Shown in pieces: positions 54,461 through 62,567 of a DNA stretch of 64,000 nucleotides. Location of the stretch: NCBI RefSeq assembly GCF_900104035.1, contig NZ_FNIT01000011.1, positions 44,602 to 108,601 of the forward strand, written 5' to 3'. The stretch's first letter is position 1, and each line of letters opens with the position of its first letter. The position numbers were made by a program, and so were the translations under genes. The notes below the pieces were generated by a model that saw only the letters and a list, made by a program, of their open reading frames with translations, ran no database searches and was not told the DNA's origin. This DNA is from Aureimonas jatrophae. GTDB taxonomy: Bacteria > Pseudomonadota > Alphaproteobacteria > Rhizobiales > Rhizobiaceae.

Positions 54461-55404
54461 CGCGAGGTCGCCAGGGCGGTGGACAGGATGCGGCGCAGGT
54501 ACTGCTGGTTCGCGGCGCAGACGCTGAGACCGTCGCCGCCGTAGTGCTCGAGCAGGAAGGCCGAGCGGAAGCCGTGCGAGAGCGCCAGGCGAACCGCCTC
54601 GCGATAGTTGATAACGCCGCTTTCCATGGGCGCAGGCGAGGACATCACCACGCCCGTGGAGCTGTCCTCGAGGCGCAGGTAGTTCTTGGCGTGCCAGTAG
54701 CCGGCAAAGGGGGCCAGCTTCTCCATCATCGCCTGCGGATGCTCGACCGGGCGATGGAGGCGCACGAGATTGCCGATGTCGCAGTTGAGCTTGACGTTCG
54801 GCAGGTCCACCTCGGTGCAGAAGCGCACCGCGCTCTCCGCCGTGCCAAGATAGGTGTCCTCGTACATCTCGAGCGCGACCTCGATCCCGAGTTCCGCGCC
54901 ATGCCGGCCGAGCTCGCGGATGCGCTCCACGGCCTTCGCCCAGGTCGCCGGCTCGTCGGGGTTGACGACGCCGGGCACGGTCCAGAACCACAAGGCGCGC
55001 TGCTGCTCGGGCGAAAGCGGCCCGAAGAAGCCGAAAGACACGGCGGTGGCGCCGATGCGCGCCGCCGTGTCGATCAGGCGATGGCCGTAGGCGAGGTACG
55101 CGTCGCCCTCGACAGGGTCGATCACCGAGCGGCGCGCGGTCGAGATCGCAGGAACGCCGAGGCCGAGCGAGCGGGCGACCGCCATGAACTCGTCGACGCG
55201 CGCGGGTTCCAGATCCGCAAGGCGGATCCAGCTGTCGGTCGGGTCGACATGGTGGAAGCCGGCGGCGCGGACCTCGCCCAACGCCACGGCCCATTCCTCG
55301 GCGCTCTGATCCTGCACGGTGCGCCCGTCGCCGAGCGCGTTGCGGCGGTGGATCATGGCCGAGGCGATCGGCCAGGTCTCCGCCGTCCAGGGATAAGCGG
55401 CCAT
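54457..55404 (-). CDS. Sugar-phosphate isomerase/epimerase, EryC/LerI-like
   Basis: A 315-residue AP-endonuclease-2-type TIM barrel. Metal ligands are suggested by Glu in VALEMYEDTYLG, Asp in NVKLNCDIGNLVR, His in GYWHAKNYLR and Glu in SAFLLEHYGGDGL. The closest activities I recall are the tetrulose-phosphate isomerases/epimerases of erythritol and erythrulose pathways (EryC, LerI). It lies five bases after the pdxA2-like gene and overlaps the kinase gene. Substrate is inferred only from this family and the neighbour. Confidence 0.78.
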   Translation of the reverse strand: MAAYPWTAETWPIASAMIHRRNALGDGRTVQDQSAEEWAVALGEVRAAGFHHVDPTDSWIRLADLEPARVDEFMAVARSLGLGVPAISTARRSVIDPVEGDAYLAYGHRLIDTAARIGATAVSFGFFGPLSPEQQRALWFWTVPGVVNPDEPATWAKAVERIRELGRHGAELGIEVALEMYEDTYLGTAESAVRFCTEVDLPNVKLNCDIGNLVRLHRPVEHPQAMMEKLAPFAGYWHAKNYLRLEDSSTGVVMSSPAPMESGVINYREAVRLALSHGFRSAFLLEHYGGDGLSVCAANQQYLRRILSTALATSR

Positions 55405-55409
55405 GTGGC

Positions 55410-56447
55410 TTACTCGGCGGCCTGGGCGAAGCGCCCGCGCTGCCGGGCCATGCGGATGGCCAGGCGCAGCGCCTCGCGCGTCGCGCCGACGTCGGCGATG
55501 CCGCGGCCCGCGATATCGTAGGCCGTGCCGTGGGCCGGCGTGCAGAGCGGGAAGGGCAGGCCGCCCATCATGGTCACGCCCTTGTCGAAGCCCATCATCT
55601 TCATCGCGATCTGGCCCTGGTCGTGATACATGGTCAGGACCGCGTGCCAGCCCTCCTTGAGGGCGCGCAGGAAGACGGTGTCGGACGGGAAGGGGCCTTC
55701 AACGTTCAGGCCGCGCCGCTTGGCTTCCGCCACGGCCGGCTCGATGATCTCGATCTCCTCCATGCCGAAGGAGCCGCCGTCGCCCGCATGCGGGTTGAGG
55801 CCGGCGACGAGGATGCGCGGGTTCTCGATGCCCGACTCGGCCAGGCACCGCAGCGTGAGGTCCATCTCGGCAAGGATCGCGTCCACCGAGAGGTGCTGCG
55901 AGACGTCCTTGAGCGGCACGTGCGAGGTGACGCGCGCGTTCCAGATCTGCGGCAGCACGTTGAACTCGCGAACCTTGCCGCGAAAGCCCGTGACGTCGGC
56001 CACGAAGCGGATCTCGTCGTCGTAGCCCTCGTAGGCGTAGCGCATCGCCTTCTTGTTGAAGGGCGTGAACGTGACGGCGTCGGCCTCGCCGCGATGGGCC
56101 ATCAAGAGCGCCTCGCGGAAGTTGTGGGTGGCGAAACGTCCGCCGGCGGGCGTCGCCTCGCCGCGGTCGACCTCTTCGGGGGCGAGGTTGCCGAGATCCA
56201 CGAGGACGTTGCCCGGGCGCGAAAGCGCTTCGGCCGGGGTCTTCACGGTGTCGATGTCGAGCGTGATGCCGGCGTCGCGCGCTCCGCCGTCCAGAATGCG
56301 GCGGTCGCCGAACACGACGATGCGGGCGTCGTCGCGCGCTTCCGGAAGGTCGAGGAACTTGGCGGTGAGCTCGGGGCTGACGCCGGCCGGGTCGCCCATG
56401 GCGAGCGCGATAACAGGCTTGGCGGACGCGGTGCTCGGGATCGTCAT
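55410..56447 (-). CDS. PdxA2-type 4-phosphoerythronate/threonate dehydrogenase
   Basis: A 345-residue NAD-dependent oxidative decarboxylase of the PdxA family. Metal and substrate residues appear in MGDPAGVSPEL, ITSHVPL-like VTSHVPLKDVS, LTMYHDQGQIAMK and TPAHGTAYDIAGRG. The YHDQGQIAMK and GGLPFPLCTPAHGTAYD forms belong to the PdxA2 branch, which turns 4-phospho-D-threonate or -erythronate into dihydroxyacetone phosphate and CO2, rather than to biosynthetic PdxA. It is first in the leftward operon, divergent from the GntR gene. Confidence 0.88.
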   Translation of the reverse strand: MTIPSTASAKPVIALAMGDPAGVSPELTAKFLDLPEARDDARIVVFGDRRILDGGARDAGITLDIDTVKTPAEALSRPGNVLVDLGNLAPEEVDRGEATPAGGRFATHNFREALLMAHRGEADAVTFTPFNKKAMRYAYEGYDDEIRFVADVTGFRGKVREFNVLPQIWNARVTSHVPLKDVSQHLSVDAILAEMDLTLRCLAESGIENPRILVAGLNPHAGDGGSFGMEEIEIIEPAVAEAKRRGLNVEGPFPSDTVFLRALKEGWHAVLTMYHDQGQIAMKMMGFDKGVTMMGGLPFPLCTPAHGTAYDIAGRGIADVGATREALRLAIRMARQRGRFAQAAE

Positions 56448-56613
56448 GATCCGTCTCTCCCTCAGATCTGCGATCCCTCTCGACTAAGCGATCTTTTTGC
56501 TTGTCTCAAGTCTTTTGTGTTGTGTATGCAAAATTCTACGTGGTGCGGCGCGGCGACTGGCGGTAGTCTTCGAGGGGGAGGGCGCCCGGGCGCCGAACAG
56601 CGGAGAGCGTCCC
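56448..56613. promoter_or_regulatory. Divergent control region of the sugar-acid locus
   Basis: This 166-base gap separates the two catabolic operons and has an AT-rich core (56485-56540) unlike its surroundings. It holds the palindrome CTTG-TCT-CAAG (56500-56510) and the partial palindrome TTGTGTATGCAA (56520-56531), both suitable as operators for the adjacent GntR/FCD repressor. TTTTTGC (56494-56500) and GCAAAA (56528-56533) form a wider inverted pair. GGAGAG precedes the gntR ATG by seven bases. Confidence 0.55.
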
Positions 56614-57285
56614 ATGAGCGAGACCCTGACGGCGAACGCGGGCGACCGGATCAGCCGCCTGTCGCTGCACGAGATGATCGTCGGTCGCCTGCGCGACATG
56701 ATCATCGAGGGCGAGCTGGCGCCCGGCACGCGGCTGCACGAGGTGCAGCTCGGCGAGCGGCTCGGCATCTCGCGCACGCCGCTGCGCGAGGCCATCAAGT
56801 ATCTGGCGAGCGAGGGGCTGGTGGAGCTGATCCCCTCGCGCGGCGCCACCGTGAAGCGTTTCGAGCCCAAGGACGTGCGCGACATGCTGCGCGTCATCCG
56901 TCAGCTGGAGATGTTGGCGGGCGAGCTGGCCTGCGAGGCGGCGAGCGACGAGGCCATCGCGAACGTGCGCTCGTTGCACGACGAGATGGTTCGGTGCTTC
57001 GAGCGGCGCGACCGGCTCAGCTACTACAAGCTCAACCAGGCCATCCATACCGCGATCGCGGAACTGTCGGACAACGCGACGCTCGCCGCCATGCAGGCGC
57101 GCCTGCAGATGCGGCTCAAGCGCATCCGCTTCATCGGCCACGAGGGCGAGGAGAACTGGGCGGCGGCCGTCGCCGAGCACGAGGCGATGATCGCCGCGCT
57201 GGAGGCGCGCGACGGCCAGCGCCTGGCCGCCGTTCTGGGTCAGCATCTCGCCAATGCCTGGGACCGTGTCGAGCGGTTCGTGTGA
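56614..57285 (+). CDS. GntR/FadR-family (FCD) transcriptional regulator
   Basis: A 223-residue repressor. The winged HTH covers about 15-80, with IIEGELAPGTRLHEVQLGER and LGISRTPLREAIKYLASEGL (the classic GntR recognition pattern). The FCD ligand-binding domain follows, with likely metal ligands in LNQAIHTAIAELSDN and AEHEAMIAAL. FCD regulators sense carboxylates or sugar acids. ATG 56614 has a GGAGAG site; a longer frame from 56497 enters the operator region. It probably controls both divergent operons. Confidence 0.92.
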   Translation: MSETLTANAGDRISRLSLHEMIVGRLRDMIIEGELAPGTRLHEVQLGERLGISRTPLREAIKYLASEGLVELIPSRGATVKRFEPKDVRDMLRVIRQLEMLAGELACEAASDEAIANVRSLHDEMVRCFERRDRLSYYKLNQAIHTAIAELSDNATLAAMQARLQMRLKRIRFIGHEGEENWAAAVAEHEAMIAALEARDGQRLAAVLGQHLANAWDRVERFV

Positions 57286-57494
57286 GCTGACGCCCTTCGC
57301 GGACGCCGCCGCTGTCGGTCGGCCGTCCGCCCATCTCGTGCCGGAACCCGTGTCCGGCCCGTCCTGCCTGATCGTCAGGCTTCGCAGCGGTGCCGCGCCC
57401 CGATGGACGCGGCATCCGATCCAGGGACGGGGTCCTTGTCGGCCTCGTCCGAACGGGTCCGCCGTGGGAGCGGTGGGCCGGGAGGACTTGTTCC
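57286..57494. other. Gap between gntR and the MFS gene
   Basis: These 209 bases hold no gene I can support. CGGGCCGG-type G+C-rich repeats occur but no clear terminator. GGAGGA at 57480-57485 is the MFS ribosome site. Confidence 0.4.
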
Positions 57495-58805
57495 ATGACC
57501 CCATCCCAGACGGGCGCCCCGTCCACGCTTGCGCGCGCCCCGGTTCCCCATGCCCCCGGAGCGGCGCCGACCGGGCAGCGCTGGCGCGTCCTTGCGCTTC
57601 TGTTCGGCATCTCGGTCCTGAACGGCGTCGACCGCATCGCGCTCGCGGTCGGCCTGCCGGTGATCGGGCAGGAGTTCCAGCTTTCGCCGGCCGTGCAGGG
57701 CATCGTCCTGTCGAGCTTCTTCTGGACCTACTGCCTGTTCCAGGTGCCGGGCGGCTGGGCCGTCGACCGCTTCGGCGCGCGGCGCGTTCTGAGCCTCGGC
57801 GCGGGCCTCTGGGGCTTGTTCCAGGCGCTCGCCTCGCTCGCGGTCGGCGGCGTCAGCCTGATCCTGACGCGTCTCGGGCTCGGCCTCTTCGAGGCGCCCA
57901 TGATGCCGTCCGCCTCGAAGTTCACCGCTGCCTGGTTTCCCGAGCGCGAGCGCTCGCGCTCGATCACGCTGATCGACGCCGGCGCGCCGATCGGCTCGGC
58001 GATCGGCGGCCTCGTGCTGGCGGAGCTGATCGCGCTCTTCTCGTCCTGGCGCATCGCCTTCTTCGTGGTGGGCGCGGTGACGATCGCCTACGCCATCCTT
58101 CTCTACGTCCGCCTGCGTTCGCGCCCCGACGAGGACCCGCGCGTCAATGCGGCGGAGCGGGCGCTGATCAGTGCGCGGATGCAGCCCGAAGCCATCGCCG
58201 AGCCCGTGCGCTACATGTCGCGCCGCACGTTCGCCGCGATGATTGTCGGGCGCATCGGCTGGACCATGATCTTCTTCGGTCTCGCGACCTGGGGGCCGAA
58301 CTACCTCGCGCAGGCGCGCGGCTTCGACCTGAAGTCCATGGGCTACGCGACCTTTGCGATCTTCATGGCGGGCGGCGTCGGCGCGATCGTCTCGGGCGCG
58401 CTCGCCGACTGGCTGCAGCGAAAGCTGCCGCGCGACTGGGCCTTCAAGATCCTGTTCGGCGTGTCGGGCCTCGTGGTGCTGGGCGGACTTCTGCTGCTGC
58501 CGCGCGTCAGCGATCCCGTCACGGCCGTCGTGGTCCTGTCGGTGCTCGTGATGTTCCACTTCTTCGGCTCGCTCTACTGGACCATCCCCGCCATGCTCGC
58601 CCCGCGCGAGCGGATCGGGGTCGTCGGCGGCGTCATGAACTTCGCGGGCACCTCGTCGGGCATCGCCGCGCCGATCCTGATCGGCTTCCTCGTGCAGTGG
58701 ACCGGCGGCTTCGACGCCGTGCTCACCTACTTCGCGGCCTGCGCCGTGGTGTATCTCGTGGGCTCGCTCCTGATCGACTTCCGCGAGCGGCGGGTGCTTC
58801 CATGA
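57495..58805 (+). CDS. MFS transporter, anion:cation symporter (sugar-acid) type
   Basis: A 436-residue 12-helix carrier. The lead is Pro/Ala-rich and cytoplasmic. DRFGARRVLSLGAG between helices 2 and 3 is the MFS loop motif, and FWTYCLFQVPGGWAVDRFG and EAPMMPSASKFTAAWFPERER match the ACS family, which carries hexuronates, glucarate, tartrate and related acids. GGAGGA precedes the ATG. Its stop overlaps the amidohydrolase start (ATGA). It offers a second uptake route besides TctABC. Confidence 0.9.
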   Translation: MTPSQTGAPSTLARAPVPHAPGAAPTGQRWRVLALLFGISVLNGVDRIALAVGLPVIGQEFQLSPAVQGIVLSSFFWTYCLFQVPGGWAVDRFGARRVLSLGAGLWGLFQALASLAVGGVSLILTRLGLGLFEAPMMPSASKFTAAWFPERERSRSITLIDAGAPIGSAIGGLVLAELIALFSSWRIAFFVVGAVTIAYAILLYVRLRSRPDEDPRVNAAERALISARMQPEAIAEPVRYMSRRTFAAMIVGRIGWTMIFFGLATWGPNYLAQARGFDLKSMGYATFAIFMAGGVGAIVSGALADWLQRKLPRDWAFKILFGVSGLVVLGGLLLLPRVSDPVTAVVVLSVLVMFHFFGSLYWTIPAMLAPRERIGVVGGVMNFAGTSSGIAAPILIGFLVQWTGGFDAVLTYFAACAVVYLVGSLLIDFRERRVLP

Positions 58806-59755
58806 GCGCGCCGCTCTACGACGGCCCCGTCATCGACGCCCACCACCATGTCTGGGAGCCCGAGCGCGGCACCTATCCCTGGCTGCGGCCGGAGGCGGCG
58901 ATCCCGTTCCGCTACGGCGACTACACGGCGATCAAGCGGCGCTACCTACCGCCGGAGTTCCGCGCCGATGCGGCTGGCGTGCCCTTGGCCGCCACGGTCT
59001 ACATGGAGGCCGAGTGGGACCCTGCCGATCCACTCGGCGAGACCGCCTACGTCCATGACGTGGCGAAGCACTTCGACCTGCCGAACGCCATCGTCGCTCA
59101 GGCCTGGCTCGACCGCGAGGACGCGGCCGAGGTGATCGCCAAGCAGGCCAGCTTCCCGCTGGTCCGCTCCGTGCGCCACAAGCCGGAAGGGGCCAGGTCG
59201 CCCGAGGAAGCGCGCGCGGGCGTGCGCACGCTGATGAGCGACGAGCGCTGGCGGCGCGGCTATGCGGAGCTCGCCCGCTACCGTCTCCACTTCGACCTGC
59301 AGACGCCCTGGTGGAACTTGACCGAGGGCGCCGAACTCGCCCGCGACTTCCCCGAGACCACCATCATCGTGAACCACGCCGGCGTGCCCGGCGACCGCGA
59401 GCCCGAGACGCTGCGCGGCTGGCGCGCCGGCATGGAGGCGTTGAGCCGGCACGAGAACGTCGTGGTGAAGGTGTCGGGCATCGGCGAGCGCGACCATCCC
59501 TGGACGGTGGAGCGCAACCGCGAGGTGGTCGAAACCATCCTCGACCTCTTCGGGGGCGGACGCGCGATGTTCGGCTCGAACTTTCCGGTGGACGGGCTCT
59601 GCGCCTCCTACCGGACGATCTTCGACGGCATCCGCCGGATCGCCGCGACGCGCTCCGCCGCCGACCAGCACGACCTCTTCTTCGAGACCGCGCGCCGCGT
59701 CTACCGTCCCCTCAAGGGCGGGGTTCCGCTGCCACGCATGGGAGACACCGCATGA
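58802..59755 (+). CDS. Amidohydrolase-2 family protein, probable sugar-acid lactonase
   Basis: A 317-residue TIM-barrel metal hydrolase. The first metal pair is His14 and His16 in VIDAHHHVWEP; TIIVNHAGVPG and MFGSNFPVDGL provide the later His and the catalytic Asp. This family contains aldonolactonases and galactarolactone isomerases along with decarboxylases. In an operon for sugar acids, opening a lactone before kinase or dehydrogenase steps is the most likely role. It overlaps the genes on both sides (ATGA), so expression is coupled. Confidence 0.82.
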   Translation: MSAPLYDGPVIDAHHHVWEPERGTYPWLRPEAAIPFRYGDYTAIKRRYLPPEFRADAAGVPLAATVYMEAEWDPADPLGETAYVHDVAKHFDLPNAIVAQAWLDREDAAEVIAKQASFPLVRSVRHKPEGARSPEEARAGVRTLMSDERWRRGYAELARYRLHFDLQTPWWNLTEGAELARDFPETTIIVNHAGVPGDREPETLRGWRAGMEALSRHENVVVKVSGIGERDHPWTVERNREVVETILDLFGGGRAMFGSNFPVDGLCASYRTIFDGIRRIAATRSAADQHDLFFETARRVYRPLKGGVPLPRMGDTA

Positions 59756-61158
59756 ACAGCCATCTTCGTTTTCCGCCCGGCAGCCGCCCCGTCGAGGTCG
59801 CGCTGGTGGGTGCCGGCGCCTTCGGACGCTCGCTCCTGGGCCAGGGTCGACGCATGCCGCTCCTCAACGTGCGCGTCGCCGTCGACGTCACGGCCGAGCG
59901 TGCCGCGGAGGCCTTCCGCGCGGTCGGCTGGCCGGAGGGCGAGATCGCGCTGTGCCGGAGCACCGATGAGGCGCGCGCCGCCTGGGAGGCGGGCCGCGCG
60001 GTCGCGTCCGGCCGGCTCGCCGACGTGCTGACGCTCCCGGTCGACATCGTGGTGGAGGCGAGCGGCCATCCCGAGGCGGGCGCCGCCCACGCCCATGAGG
60101 CGATCTTCCACGACAAGCACGTCGCGCTGGTCACCAAGGAAACGGACTCCGTGGTCGGGCCCTGGCTCGCCCATCTCGCCCGCGAGCGGGGGCGCCTCGT
60201 GACGCCGGTCGACGGCGACCAGCCGGCGCTCCTGATCGGGCTCGTGACCTGGGCCGAGACGCTGGGTCTGCCGATCATCGCGGCCGGAAAGTCGAGCGAA
60301 TACGACTTCGTCTACGACCGCACCGCAGGCCGCATCGCCAACGAGACGGCGGCTGCCGACGTGCCGGGCTTCGAGGCGCTGTGGACGCTCGGGGAAGGCG
60401 AGATCGGCCAGGTCCTCGCCAAGCGGGCCGAGGCGGCGGCCAGGCTGCCCCAGCGCACCGTGCCGGACCTGTGCGAGATGGCGGTGGTGGCCAACGCGAC
60501 GGGGCTGCGGCCCGACGTGCCGGGCTTCCACGTGCCGGTCGCGCGCATCGGCGAGGTCGCCGACGTGTTTTCGGAAGCCGCCGCTGGCGGCCTCCTGTCG
60601 GGCCGGCGCCGGCTCGACGTCTTCAACTGCCTTCGCGAGGCCGACGAGGTGTCGTTCGCCGGCGGCGTCTTCGTGGTGGTAGCCTGCGAGGACGCAGAGA
60701 CCTGGCCGATCCTGGCCGCCAAGGGCCACACCATGAGCCGCGACGGGCGCTCGGCCATGCTCTGGTTGCCGCGCCACATTCTCGGGCTGGAAGCCCCGAT
60801 CAGCCTTCTCGACGTGGTGCTGAACGGGCGCTCGGTCGCGCCCGAGCCCAAGCCCGTCGTCGACCTCGTCGGCCGCGCGACGCGCGCGCTTCCCGCCGGC
60901 GCGCTCCTGGAGGCGGTCGGTCACCACCACACGATCGACGGGCTGGAGCCCGCCCTGGTCGAGGCCGGGCCGCTTGGGAGCGAGCGCCCGGCGCCCTACT
61001 ACCTCATCTCCGGCCGGCGCCTCGGCCGCGCTGTCGCCAAGGGCGCCTTCGTGACGCTCGGCGATCTGGAACTCGGCGAGGGCTCCGCGATGCTGGAGCT
61101 TCGCCGCGCGCAGGACCGGCACTTCTTCGGCGCGGACGCCAGGGCGGAGGCGGCCTGA
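59752..61158 (+). CDS. SAF-domain homoserine-dehydrogenase-like oxidoreductase (COG4091 type)
   Basis: A 468-residue protein. The NAD(P) site is VEVALVGAGAFGRSLLGQ at 14-31, followed by a region like homoserine dehydrogenase (DIVVEASGHPEAGAAHAHEA, KHVALVTKETD), then a C-terminal SAF-like part with PAGALLEAVGHHHTIDGLEP and PYYLISGRRLGRAVAKGAFV. Genes of this kind are found in sugar-alcohol and sugar-acid loci, and some members act on branched or C4 compounds; I cannot name its substrate. Its position before the otnK-type kinase suggests it oxidises a tetronate or related hydroxyacid. Confidence 0.8.
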   Translation: MNSHLRFPPGSRPVEVALVGAGAFGRSLLGQGRRMPLLNVRVAVDVTAERAAEAFRAVGWPEGEIALCRSTDEARAAWEAGRAVASGRLADVLTLPVDIVVEASGHPEAGAAHAHEAIFHDKHVALVTKETDSVVGPWLAHLARERGRLVTPVDGDQPALLIGLVTWAETLGLPIIAAGKSSEYDFVYDRTAGRIANETAAADVPGFEALWTLGEGEIGQVLAKRAEAAARLPQRTVPDLCEMAVVANATGLRPDVPGFHVPVARIGEVADVFSEAAAGGLLSGRRRLDVFNCLREADEVSFAGGVFVVVACEDAETWPILAAKGHTMSRDGRSAMLWLPRHILGLEAPISLLDVVLNGRSVAPEPKPVVDLVGRATRALPAGALLEAVGHHHTIDGLEPALVEAGPLGSERPAPYYLISGRRLGRAVAKGAFVTLGDLELGEGSAMLELRRAQDRHFFGADARAEAA

Positions 61159-62567
61159 TGCATCTTGGGATCATCGGGGACGACTTCACGGGGTCGTCGG
61201 ATGCGGCGAACACGCTGGCGCGGGGTGGCTTGCGGGTCGTGCAGTATGCGGGGGTTCCGTCGGGTCCGGCGGAGCGGGGTGTCGAGGCGGGCGTGGTGGC
61301 GCTGAAGTCGCGCACGATCGCGGCCAGTGAGGCGGTGGCCTTGTCGCTGGGTGCGCTGGACTGGCTCCTGGCGCAAGGCTGCCGGCAGATCCTGTTCAAG
61401 GTGTGCTCGACGTTCGACTCGACGCGGAGCGGCAACATCGGCCCGGTGGCCGAGGCGCTGCGGGCGGCGCTGGCGGCGCGGCTGGGTGCGGGAGCGGCGG
61501 CGATGGGCCCGGTCCTGGTGTGCCCGGCCTTTCCGCGCGCGGGGCGCTCGCTCTACCAGGGGCACCTGTTTGTCGCCGACGCGCTCCTGTCGGAGTCGGG
61601 CATGCGCGACCACCCGCTCACCCCCATGCGCGATCCCGACATCCGGCGCTGGTTGGGCTACCAGACACAGCTCGGTGTCGGGCACGTGGCGGCGTCCACG
61701 GTGTTTGCCGGGGCGGACGCGATCCGCGAAGGCGCGCTAGCGGAAGCCGCGGCGAACCGCCCGCTGGTGGTGGTGGACGCGATCCGCGACGAGGACCTGC
61801 ACGCGATCGGGCAGGCGGCCGCCGACTGGCCGCTTCTGGTGGGGGGCTCAGGGATCGCGCTGGGCCTGCCGGAGAACCTGCGCCGGGAGGGGCTGGTCCC
61901 GGTGCGCGGCCCCGACGCGGACGCCTGGGCGGGCTCGCGCGGTCGGGCGGCGATCCTGTCGGGCTCGTGCTCGGTGATGACGCGCGCGCAGGTGCGCCGC
62001 CATCTGGCGGACGGCGCGCCGGGGCTGGAGGTCTCGGCCGACGAGATCGTGGCCGACGGGGCGGGGGCGGTCGGGCGCGCGCTGCGCTTTGTGGACGATC
62101 ACCCGGGGCCGGGCGAGGGCGGCGAGGGAGGCAACGGGGCGGGCGGCGCGGCGGCGGGCGCTCCGCTGGTCTACACCTCGGCCGATCCGAGCGTCGTGCG
62201 GGAGGCGCAGGCGCGCTTTGGACAGGAGCGCGTGGCAGGCGCGGTGGAGGGCTTCTTTGCCGAGCTGGCGCGCCGGCTGGTGGCGGGGGGCGTCACGCGC
62301 CTCGTGACGGCGGGCGGCGAGACGTCCGGGGCGGTGGTGGAGGGCCTGGGCCTAGCCTCGCTGGCCATCGGCCCCGAGATCGCGGCCGGCGTGCCGGCGG
62401 TGCGCGCGGACGGGGTGGGGGAAGCCGGGGGCGCCGGCGGCGGGCGCCCGCTCTGGCTGGCGCTGAAGTCGGGCAACTTCGGCGACGAGCGCTTCTTCGC
62501 GCAGGCGCTCGACGTGCTCGGGCAGACCGTCCCGGAAGCGGGGCGACCGGAAGCGCGACGACCGTGA
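61158..62567 (+). CDS. otnK: DUF1537 four-carbon acid sugar kinase, 3-oxo-tetronate kinase (OtnK) type
   Basis: A 469-residue kinase. The N-terminal acid-sugar domain begins LGIIGDDFTGSSDAA (3-17) and has KVCSTFDSTRSGNIGP at 81-96; the C-terminal ATP domain ends with LALKSGNFGDERFF. OtnK phosphorylates 3-oxo-tetronate at O4. Two Gly-rich inserts, about 314-337 and 417-432, interrupt the ATP domain and are unusual. ATG 61158 shares a base with the preceding stop, and its own stop overlaps the aldolase GTG. The DNA here is richer in G on the coding strand than its neighbours. Confidence 0.9.
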   Translation: MHLGIIGDDFTGSSDAANTLARGGLRVVQYAGVPSGPAERGVEAGVVALKSRTIAASEAVALSLGALDWLLAQGCRQILFKVCSTFDSTRSGNIGPVAEALRAALAARLGAGAAAMGPVLVCPAFPRAGRSLYQGHLFVADALLSESGMRDHPLTPMRDPDIRRWLGYQTQLGVGHVAASTVFAGADAIREGALAEAAANRPLVVVDAIRDEDLHAIGQAAADWPLLVGGSGIALGLPENLRREGLVPVRGPDADAWAGSRGRAAILSGSCSVMTRAQVRRHLADGAPGLEVSADEIVADGAGAVGRALRFVDDHPGPGEGGEGGNGAGGAAAGAPLVYTSADPSVVREAQARFGQERVAGAVEGFFAELARRLVAGGVTRLVTAGGETSGAVVEGLGLASLAIGPEIAAGVPAVRADGVGEAGGAGGGRPLWLALKSGNFGDERFFAQALDVLGQTVPEAGRPEARRP

